A DNA stretch of 64,000 nt, from positions 398,811,630-398,875,629 of the forward strand of contig CM077668.1 in the NCBI GenBank assembly GCA_039707655.1. Direction: 5' to 3'. The stretch is from Elymus sibiricus. Lineage: Eukaryota > Streptophyta > Magnoliopsida > Poales > Poaceae. The number at the start of each line of letters is the position of its first letter. Position 1 is the first letter of the stretch. This document shows positions 23,201 through 31,088 of the stretch, in pieces. Below the pieces are notes generated by a model that was given only the letters and a program-made list of their open reading frames with translations, had not been told where the DNA came from and did no database searches. Both the position numbers and the translations under genes were made by a program.

Positions 23201-23469
23201 CGCATCGCAACCTAGGCGTGTGGATATTAGATGGATGATATTAAACAAAAAATCAACGACAATAACGACTTCTGTTTGGCCCGCCAGGAAAATAGAGAGG
23301 AGCCAACAAGTGTGTTGGCTTCCGATGTCCTAAAGAGCAACATGCAAATCTTATTTAATGCGTCAACAAATGGAAATAGCAGCATACAAATGGAAAATCA
23401 ATTATCACGGGGGTTGAGGGGCTCCTTCCACGCATGGCGACCTATATATATATGGAATACCTTATTTTC

Positions 23470-23501
23470 ATTAGATGCCCTATGCACCTGGACGGAGGGA
23501 G
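23470..23501. mobile_element. MITE terminus fragment (Stowaway-like)
   Basis: TGCACCTGGACGGAGGGAG followed by TA at 23502-23503 is the right end of a CTCCCTCCGTCC-type MITE. The other end is not recognisable, so this is a fragment. Confidence 0.55.
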
Positions 23502-23814
23502 TAGTTTTTTGGTTTTCAGTGGTTGTAGACATTATTTTGCTTAGCATGTCCACTGTTGTTTAAAAAGGTTGTAGTTAATTATGGAGGCAAATAATAAACA
23601 ATTTAATCATGTAAGCCCTCTAGTTCTTGATTATACCTCGCACCATCATAATCGAGATCCGTCGAGGCCGAGTATGTGTGATCCATCCAACTAAGACATG
23701 AAAGCTGCAACATGATGCTCCTCCACACTACAATAAAAAACAAGAAGTACTTCATAAGATCGTTCCCGCAAACCATCACCAATATACTCCTCGAAAAAGA
23801 ATAGCACATTTTTT

Positions 23815-23981
23815 TACCTTTTGGGCATTTGGTTGAACACTTTGTGGCCATGGACCTCGACCGTGGTAGTAACGTCCGAATGTTTCACACGAGGAGGTGA
23901 TGGGGTGGCCGGAGAAGATCTACGTGGCACCGGACGAGGGGAAGGCACCAACGTGGATGCCTTCTTTCTTTTCTTCGCCAT
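23815..23981 (-). CDS. Possible first exon of an unrecognised gene or transposon ORF
   Basis: A 54-codon minus-strand frame starts at ATG 23981 with a basic MAKKRKKAS N terminus and a Pro/Arg/Ser-rich stretch. It ends VEVHGHKVFNQMPKR before TAA. The last codons read CCC AAA AGG TAA AAA, so a splice donor AG|GTAAAA is possible. Further minus-strand sequence at 23603-23750 could be a following exon. The basic N terminus resembles a nuclear localisation signal. I do not recognise the family. Confidence 0.25.
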
Positions 23982-24389
23982 CACCTCAGTGAGGGCCTTC
24001 TCGGCGCGCCATTGGCTACCTGACGCGAGAGCAACTTATTATAGCGAGATATAGCTCTCGTGCCCGTGGCGCGCTCATTGCGTCGTACAGGCTGGCGCAC
24101 GCGCAGAGTCCCGAGTGAGCCGGCCTCCGGCCCGTTGATATCGATCACACGACCTCTCGCTAACGAAGCAGTGAATGGTCCCTAACTTAACACAGAAAAA
24201 ATCGTAAAAAGCGATGCGCACACACTAGGAATCGATGCCACGACCAATCACTACCGAAGCAGCATTGCTAGCAAGTTGATCTGACGTGTGCAAATGAAAA
24301 TTAAGCAGCGCGTTAAGAAGAGATGGTAGATCCCATTTTTTTTGGTATTTTCTGAACATTTATTGGAAAATTGTGAACAAATTTATAAA

Positions 24390-24564
24390 AGGGACAGCCC
24401 CGTGCACGTACTCCCGCTTGCGCAGGTCCAGGGAGGGGTCCAATCACTTTGGTTCTTTTGTAAGCAGCATTTCCCTACATTTTTGCAAGAGGCTGTTTTC
24501 AGGCTTCGAAGCTGTGACCTCATGGTCACAAGACAACATCTTTACCGCTGCGCCAAGTTGAACA
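24390..24564 (-). mobile_element. Au SINE, second copy
   Basis: Minus-strand TTGGCGCAGCGGTAAAG (A box) and CATGAGGTCACAG with a degenerate B box (CTTCGAAGCC where GGTTCGAGTCC is expected). It then has GCCTCTTGCAAAAATG and the CGTGCACGGGGCT end. It sits at the same place in repeat copy 2 as the first Au does in copy 1, so it was duplicated with the host repeat rather than inserted twice. Confidence 0.85.
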
Positions 24565-25300
24565 ATTTTATAAAAGGAAAACTAATGTTTTAAAAATCCG
24601 AACATTTTTTAAACAACGCAAACAATTTTCAAATTTCAAACTTTCTTTTAAAAAGCTAACAAATTTCTAAAAATGTGCACATTTTTTGAATTTGTGAAGA
24701 ATTTTTAGAAATTTCAAACAACTTTTGAAACACGAATATTTTTCGAATTTGTGAACAAAATTCTAAAAATAGGAATATTTTTTGAAATTCCAAACAAATT
24801 ATGAAACCGCGAACATTTTTTAAAATTCCAAAACATTGTTTGAAACTGAGAACATTTTTGAAAAATGTGCACATGTTTGATTGTTGCGACAATTTTAGAA
24901 ATTTTAGTTTTTTGAAACCGTGAGCATTTTATGAATTTGTGAACAAAATTTAAAAAAGGAATATTTTCGAATTCTGAATTTTTTTAAAATTCCGAATATT
25001 TTTGAATTTATGTACAAATTTTGAAAACAAGTATTTTAAATTTCTAAACCATATTTAAAATTTTGAAGCACTTTTTGAAACAAAATTAAACTTGAAAAAG
25101 AAAAAGAAAAAAAAGAAAATTTTAAAAAGAAACTGACAAAAAACTAAGTAAAAAAAAACCCGGGGAAACCAAATAAAAAACAAAAAACCCATGTTCAGGA
25201 ATCTTTTAGAAGGCTCCCAAAACCCAAACCTTGTAGACGTTTAAACAGGCCGGCCCAACTGATCGCTAGTTTCGCTAGCTCTGTGCGTACCGACATCTTG
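24390..25300. repeat. Duplicated ~900-bp repeat, copy 2
   Basis: Direct-orientation partner of 21741-22640, about 2.65 kb downstream and with the same internal order. Point differences and small gaps are frequent, so the duplication is old. It also differs at the end by an extra TTTCGCTAG. Confidence 0.8.
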
Positions 25301-25439
25301 ATGCTTATGGAATATCCTAAACGGCGCCTTATGCGCTCGTTCCGGCGATTCCTATATGACGCGCGCGAGCGTCAAGCCGTCCCCGCTTCGCTGAAGCAAA
25401 GAAACCGATCGACACGATATGGGCCGGCCCACTTGGAGC

Positions 25440-26240
25440 GAGGGACTGGTTTTGGGAACCTTCCAGAAGGTTCCCTGAACCGGGTTTTTTCTGTTTGGTT
25501 TTCTTTTACAGGTTTTTCCGATTTTCTTCATTACTTTTATTTTTTTTGTTTTTTCTTCTTCTTATTTCTCCCTTTTCTTTTCTTTTTTCTACTTTTTCTG
25601 TTTGTTTTTTCTTTTTCTTTTTCTTTTTCTATTTTTGTTTTCCATAAATTCAAAATTTCCAAAACATGTTCAGATTTTTCAAAATTCGTTTGAATTTTCA
25701 GAAAATGTTTTTAAATTCCAAATTTTGTTCATGTTTTCGAATTTTGTTCACGTTTCAAAAAAAGTTTTGAATTCCATTTTTTGTTCACCGTATTGAAGAA
25801 AAATGTTCACCATACATTGAAAAAAATGTTCAGTGTGTATAAACAATGTTCATCGTGTATAGAAATTTTGTTCAGCATGCTTTCAAAAAAAGTTCATCGT
25901 ATTTTGAAAAAAAAATGTTCAGTGTGTATTTGAATAATGTTCACTCTATACTAAGAAAATGTTCAGTGTGTATTCTAAATTCGCTTTCTAAAAATTGTTC
26001 ACAGTACAAAAAAATTGTTCAGATTTCGAAATTTATTCACAATTTAAAATTTGTTCAGTTTTTGAAAAATATAGTTCACGTTTTCAAAAAAAAGAATATT
26101 CGAAATTTGTTTACGATTTTCGAAACATTGTTCGCATATTTAAGATATGTTTTTCACATTTTTCTAAGAATTAATGGGAAATGTTGAAAAACCCCGGATC
26201 TACCATTTGAGTTGGTACATAAAAACAAACGCTGCCTTTC
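25440..26240. other. T-rich degenerate repeat block
   Basis: Begins with the palindromic CCTTCCAGAAGG (25460) and continues with a pyrimidine-rich run. It is then made of ATGTTCA(C/G)TGTGTAT- and TTTGTTCA-type units, on the strand opposite to the A-rich units at 21-22 kb. No gene. Confidence 0.5.
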
Positions 26241-26262
26241 GGACGTATACAATTCGTAGCCC

Positions 26263-26310
26263 AGCTGGCTAGCGTCGATAGCATGCCTCGCTAGGTCCGG
26301 AGTTCGAGAG
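26263..26310 (+). other. tRNA-like module
   Basis: AGCTGGCTAGCG (A-box-like) at 26263-26274 and GGAGTTCGAGAG (B-box-like) at 26299-26310. The spacing is tRNA-like but no stable cloverleaf is evident. Confidence 0.35.
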
Positions 26311-26551
26311 ATTGCGTTCGTTTTTCTTTTTCAATTACCGCGTTCGCTCGATGCTTCGTTTGGGCCGGCCCATTCGCGCGTCAGCTTTAGCGAAACCTCC
26401 TCGTTTTGACGCCCACGAGCGTCGAGCAGGAGCTCTCGCTTGTTCCTTCCTTTCTCCCAAACGGGCGCACACCCTATCATCCGCATTGGGCCGGCCCATC
26501 TTTCCTTTTTTTTTTTCTGTTTTTTAACGCCAAAAAATGATGCAATGAGCC

Positions 26552-26599
26552 AGTTTCGAACCGGCGACCTCCTGCTCTTACTTAAGCTGCGCTAACCAC
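26552..26599 (-). other. tRNA-like module
   Basis: On the minus strand TGGTTAGCGC (A box, 26590-26599) and CCGGTTCGAAAC (B box, about 26552-26563), followed by a T-rich stretch on that strand. The boxes are among the best-conserved of the four modules in this block. Confidence 0.5.
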
Positions 26600-26769
26600 C
26601 CCAGCACCCACACACGTGGTGTTCAGTTCCTTCTTTTTCTTCCTTTTCTTCTTTTCTCCTTTTTCCTTTCACCTTTTTTCGTTTTTCCTTTTTCTTGTTC
26701 TGTTTTTATTGGAACGGTTTTGTTGGTTTTTTATTTATATTTTTTAGTTTTTTTTTCTTTTTCTTAATT

Positions 26770-27190
26770 GAATGAACTTTTTTCAAAATCGATGAACTTT
26801 TTTTAAAAAGTCGGTGAAATTTTTTCAAAATCGAATGAACTTTTTTCAAATCAATGATCTTTTTTTTCAAAAGCGATGAACTTTTTTCAAAATCGATGAA
26901 CTTTTTTCAAATTGAACAATTTTTTGTCAAAATCAATGAACTTTTTTCAAAATCGATAAACTTTTTTCAAATTCAATGAACTTTTTGTCAAAATTGATGA
27001 ACTTTTCTGGAAATCAATGAACTTTTTTTAAACTCGATGAACTTTTTTCAAATCGATGAACTTTTTTTGAAAGTCGGTGAACTTTTTTCAAATTTTTGTG
27101 AACTCTTTTTTGAAAATCGATGAACTTTTTCTGCAAAAATGATGAACCTTTTTCGAAATCGACGAACTTTTTAAAATTCACTTATTTTTT
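26770..27190. repeat. Degenerate ~20-bp tandem repeat (GATGAACTTTTTTCAAAATC)
   Basis: About twenty consecutive imperfect copies of a 17-21 bp unit with the invariant core GAACTTTTT. Variation in T-run and A-run length keeps changing the frame, so there is no coding potential. Confidence 0.85.
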
Positions 27191-27293
27191 TCTAATAATT
27201 CGAAAATCTAAGCGATACAGTATAAATGGCGCGACCAGAGGAGTTCTTATATTATTGACGTGGTTTTCAATCACTGCGATTCAGGTGCTCCAA

Positions 27294-27350
27294 TGGTTAG
27301 CACAACTTGTACAGGAGTCCAACGTTGTGATTTCGAATCCTGCACAACGC
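27294..27350 (+). other. tRNA-like module
   Basis: TGGTTAGCACA (A box) at 27294-27304 and GATTTCGAATCC (B box) ending at 27340, with AATTTTTT following at about 27353. Box spacing matches tRNA genes. Acceptor-stem pairing is poor, so it is a tRNA-derived repeat head rather than a tRNA. Confidence 0.5.
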
Positions 27351-27613
27351 TAAATTTTTTGTGCTTTTTTCCCGCGCTGCGGTACGCTCGCTTTTCGTGG
27401 GCCGGCCCAACTGCGCACTGCAGTGAGCGCCAGTCGGCTTTCACGGCGGAGAAGGCGCCCTATAGGAGCTCCCCCGATGGTGCGGCTTCGGAGGCGCTAA
27501 CGGCACGCGACGTGGACGGTATGCATGATACATTCACTTTGGGTGGGTGGGCCGCCAAACAGATTCATTGGTTTTTCTAGCCAGTCCCCCGTGCTCGCTG
27601 ATCTCATCCAGAT

Positions 27614-27629
27614 TTGTCAAAAAAAAAAA
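27614..27629 (+). mobile_element. 16-bp 'dead on arrival' retroposon tail
   Basis: ATCTCATCCAGAT occurs perfectly twice (27601-27613 and 27630-27642), separated only by TTGTC followed by eleven A. This is what remains when LINE target-primed reverse transcription stops almost immediately. Confidence 0.65.
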
Positions 27630-27684
27630 ATCTCATCCAGATAAAAGATTTCCCCAATCGAAGGAAGAACCCTAGGGATACGAC

Positions 27685-27822
27685 ATGGCGAACGCAAACC
27701 ATGGTCAAGATCCGATCGCTCTACCAATTGTCCCATTGCTGGACTGCGGCAGGGACATAGTGACGTACGCCGCTCGGCGTGGACAGAACGCCGGCGAGTG
27801 GCTCGGCACAACAGTTTTCTGA
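27685..27822 (+). CDS. Small ORF of 45 codons, unrecognised
   Basis: ATG at 27685 in the context CGACATGGCG, preceded by the leader-like AACCCTAGGG. The protein is MANANHGQDPIALPIV... and ends GEWLGTTVF. An amphipathic DIVTYAARRGQNAG segment lies in the middle. The gene-like leader and composition suggest the first exon or fragment of a host gene, but no downstream exon can be identified and I do not recognise the family. Confidence 0.25.
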   Translation: MANANHGQDPIALPIVPLLDCGRDIVTYAARRGQNAGEWLGTTVF

Positions 27823-28528
27823 AGAAACACACCAGCGACCACGGCAGCCTTGCGAGCTACATACTACGTCAGTTTGAATGTACTCTCAGCGCCACACCTG
27901 AGTGTCGCAAGCAAGTTCTATTACGTACCAGTTTGGCCAGCGTCCTTCTCCTGTATACCATATTGCACAAACATCGCTTTTTCCGGTTCAGACATTGCTT
28001 GCAGCACTGACGCTCGCAGCCAACGCAAGCTTCTAATTTCAGTAATAACCCCCAAAAAAAAAAAACCATATCCCATATGCCATATGAAACAACTACACTT
28101 GGTACTTAAAACACAGGAGCTTGGTTTATTAAATATTTGTAGCACAGCCTACTGTTTCTCTTTTTCCTATATATTAGATGCAAAAGAATCAGCCATGAAA
28201 TCGGTTTCCAAGGGGGAAAATTGTCCACAACATTGACCCTTGGATGATCTGATACCAAATGCAGATTCAGGCTGAAGCCCCAACCCAACTCACACCTTCC
28301 ACACAAAATCATTTGGGGTCCTTTTCATATGCAACCCTCCAAAGCAAATAACACAAGTAAAAAAGGAACATATCCGGAGATAAATCAACAGCATGACGAC
28401 ATTTCACCACAGCCGAACTTGAGCATCTACTGTGTCAGGGTTCAATGCCACCATGCAAATCATACAGGACAGAAGACACTCCATCTCACCTTTAACCCAA
28501 CAAGACATCCAAACCCCTCCTAGTTTTT
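27823..28528. other. No gene seen
   Basis: Moderate-GC unique-looking sequence with an A12 run near 28052 lacking a visible target duplication. No supported coding frame. Confidence 0.4.
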
Positions 28529-28530
28529 CA

Positions 28531-28977
28531 GGCCTCGTTCGGAATGGATGTCTAGAAAACGAAGGAAAGAAAAAATGTACAGGAATAGGATTGAGGTGCT
28601 AGTGGAAACCTGTGAATGTAAAAACATATGAAGGAAAGAATCTGGGCTGTTCGGTTGGTAGGAAAGGAAACAAGGGCCATGCAGAAAAATGGGACCCAGC
28701 AATCAGAATATACAATGTTTAAATTAACTGCTATGCATGATCTTTCCCTCTCGTGTTGTGGGCCTAAACTGTCATTTCCTATGCTTGGCCTCGGGACTCG
28801 GCCAGAAAAAGAGCTCACGGTGGATGTTTGGTTTCCCGTGAAAGTACAGGCTGCAGAAACTTTCCTGTGGAATAAAAGCACTCCGTTCCTGCAAACTGAA
28901 CGGCAGTTCAGTAAAACTTTCCTCTGTTTTATTTCCCTGCAGATTTCCTCCACCATTCCTCCAAACCGAACGCAGCC
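28531..28977. mobile_element. Tourist-like (PIF/Harbinger) MITE, 447 bp
   Basis: Terminal inverted repeats GGCCTCGTTCGG (28531) and, on the other strand from 28977, GGCTGCGTTCGG. They are flanked by the 3-bp direct repeat TCA (28528-28530 and 28978-28980). The GGCC...GTTCGG terminus is usual in grass Tourist MITEs, although their target is normally TAA/TTA. Internal copies of GTTCGGTT and GAACGGCAGTTCAG suggest nested inverted repeats. The frames inside are not genes. Confidence 0.65.
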
Positions 28978-28980
28978 TCA

Positions 28981-30177
28981 GTGTATTAACAGAAAACTGG
29001 GAAACTATCACTGGAGCTCAAGTGATCCACAAATTGTATGATGTAACTTGTCAACATAAGCCATCTTGCAACTCCCTACTAAGTTACTATACACATGTCA
29101 GACTTAAATACGAAACTAGCACTTTTTGGAAATGACCGAGAGCACTGAGATAAATAAGGGATGCAGAATACATGTCATGCAATCAGAGTAATTGTAAAGA
29201 ACAAAGTTGAAGTCTACAAGGTTGGTATTGTGTTTATAAAAAAAATGAAAGCTGGATATAGCTCAAGAGAGAATCTGGTCAACAACAACACGATACTAGC
29301 TCCATACCGGCATTTAGATATTCAGATTTGACAATGTCAAATTTAAGGATGGAAACACAAAGAATGACTGAACCCACATACTTATTATTCTTGCATGTAT
29401 TTCGAAGAATATGTCAATTATTCCAAGAAAAATTACACGCATCTGATGCATTTCACAGGTACTGAGCCCTCACCATACATGATAAAAGTTTGCAGTCCAC
29501 GCAATATCTAAAACACGCTGATATGTTACCAATATCCACAACATGCAGGAAAACTTTAGGATTGCCGCAAGTGTTTTTCCGACTCTGCAGTTTGAGCACT
29601 TAAGACTCCTTCCTCTCTGGACAGGTGGTGCTCATGTGACTAATACTGCGGAACCGCTTACGCATGATTGTCCCCAACAGCCGCTCCTCTTGCCGCAGCA
29701 TTACACAGTTTCAGTATGCTTATCGGTGTATCACCTAGTAGTTGTCTGCTTGTCCTAGCGAATCGAAGCCGTTGCCGACTTCCGTTTCAGTATGCTTATT
29801 GGCGTATCTCGTGAATATTTTGTCCAGGGCACACATTCTTCCAACCCCACGGTGAATGTTCTGTAAGCGCCCTTCCAACACGAACCCTGCAAGATGTATA
29901 ACGTTTCATCCATATTCATCTCCCCGGCGTCGGCGTGGCAGCGCACACACGACGGCCAAATTGACAGCATGTATGAACCTGACATTCTAATCCGGAAAAT
30001 AGCTCATTCTAACAGTCCCGTGTGTAATAGAGCAGTCGCAGCAAACCAATGGAAAATATACACTACCTCTTCGTCCACCACGGTGCTTTCGTGGCGCCGT
30101 TGCCTGTTCTGTTCCGAGTCCGCCGCCGACATGCTGATGCTCCCGCTAACGCTGTTCAGGTCTACTCGGAGCCCCCA
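28981..30177. other. No confirmed gene; possible introns or downstream part of a minus-strand gene
   Basis: Contains a repeated CAGTATGCTTAT(C/T)GG motif (29712 and 29789) and a minus-strand frame at 29755-29985 (GEMNMDETLYILQGSCW...). It could be an exon of the gene whose candidate first exons lie at 30184-30620, but splice phases do not join convincingly. Confidence 0.3.
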
Positions 30178-30183
30178 ACTCAC

Positions 30184-30275
30184 CAATGTTGGACTCGCCT
30201 GCTGCATCTAGCAGATCTGGAGCGGGCTGCTCCGGTGGCGCGTAGTCACCGCCTGCCAACGCCGGCACATGGAAC
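30184..30275 (-). CDS. Candidate exon 2 of an unrecognised minus-strand gene
   Basis: A 92-nt segment between a splice acceptor (GGCCAG|GTTCC at 30275) and donor (CATTG|GTGAGT at 30184). It reads FHVPALAGGDYAPPEQPAPD... in the phase left open by candidate exon 1. It is acidic and proline-rich with no stop. I do not know the family; a database search would be needed to decide whether this is a real gene. Confidence 0.3.
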
Positions 30276-30385
30276 CTGGCCAACGGGATAACGCTCCCTG
30301 AGATTCATGGTTCGAAAGATCCACCATCAACGGAAATCAAGCGAGAGCAATAAGCATAGCGAGAGCAATAAGCATACCTATCGAC

Positions 30386-30570
30386 CAGTGGCGAATCTAG
30401 CACGAAAATGAAGGATAGGCTCAAAGCATCAAGTCCCTAAGCCTAATTAGTAAAGCATTGCAATTGTTGGTTGTAAAACACCTTAGTATAATTGTCAAGT
30501 AGTATATTTTAGCTGAAATATGTTTTTTGGAGGGTAGGCTTAAGCCTATTAAAGCCTAGAATCGCCACTG
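30386..30570. mobile_element. hAT-type MITE, 185 bp
   Basis: Perfect 8-bp target duplications CTATCGAC (30378-30385 and 30571-30578) flank 15-bp terminal inverted repeats CAGTGGCGAATCTAG and CAGTGGCGATTCTAG (one mismatch). An 8-bp target and CAG-type termini define hAT elements. It lies at the end of candidate exon 1 of a minus-strand gene and changes its reading frame. Confidence 0.92.
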
Positions 30571-30620
30571 CTATCGACCGGATCTGCCAAGAACTCGAAC
30601 CGATCCCCCACCGCCTCCAT
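30549..30620 (-). CDS. Candidate exon 1 (disrupted) of an unrecognised minus-strand gene
   Basis: ATG at 30620 reads MEAVGDRFEFLADPVD and then runs into the MITE terminus, reaching TAA at 30551-30549. Ignoring the MITE and one target copy, the exon would end ...GATAG|GTATGC, a normal donor directly after the target site. Its phase joins candidate exon 2 at 30275. The upstream GC-rich leader (GCTTGAGAGAGAGGG) is gene-like. The evidence is splice-site and frame logic only. Confidence 0.35.
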   Translation of the reverse strand: MEAVGDRFEFLADPVDSSGDSRL

Positions 30621-31088
30621 CGTCAACCCTCTCTCTCAAGCCGCGCACCGAAACCGGAGGAATAGTTTCTGAGAATAGCAGGTACCTTTCTCCCTGGAGC
30701 CGGGTTGCCAGTACTGTATTTCCTTTTTTTTTTTCACCTCAAACGCCGTTTGTGAAAGCCGGTAAACGGAGCTCCCGTTATCCTGTACGGACGTCAGTTG
30801 CGTCCTCCGTCAACACATCAGGCAGACCCATTCCTGTATTCGTTCTGTTCTTCCCGTGTACATGCAGCAGTATTTCTACCATCCATAAATGCAGACGCAA
30901 CGTGAGGCTGCACCATTGGTCCATATAACAGGAGCAGGCGAGCTCGTGAGCTCTATCGAAAAGGGAAGCAAAACATACAGTTCAGCAAAGGTGGCTCCTT
31001 TTCATCCATGCTACAACTGACAACAATGAGAACGATTCATGGCAAATGTAAATGAAGACGAGCATAAATAAGAAACGTTGCCGATCGA

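Noticed and set aside
26770..27190. Regularly spaced short repeats resembling a CRISPR array
   Set aside because: Repeats are contiguous and degenerate with no unique spacers, and the genome is eukaryotic.
20400..27200. A single giant foldback element with A-rich left and T-rich right arms
   Set aside because: The arms share composition and short motifs, but I could not align them as true inverted repeats or find termini and target duplications.
20991..27350. True tRNA genes
   Set aside because: A-box and B-box motifs are present but acceptor and anticodon stems do not pair convincingly, so they are reported only as tRNA-like modules.
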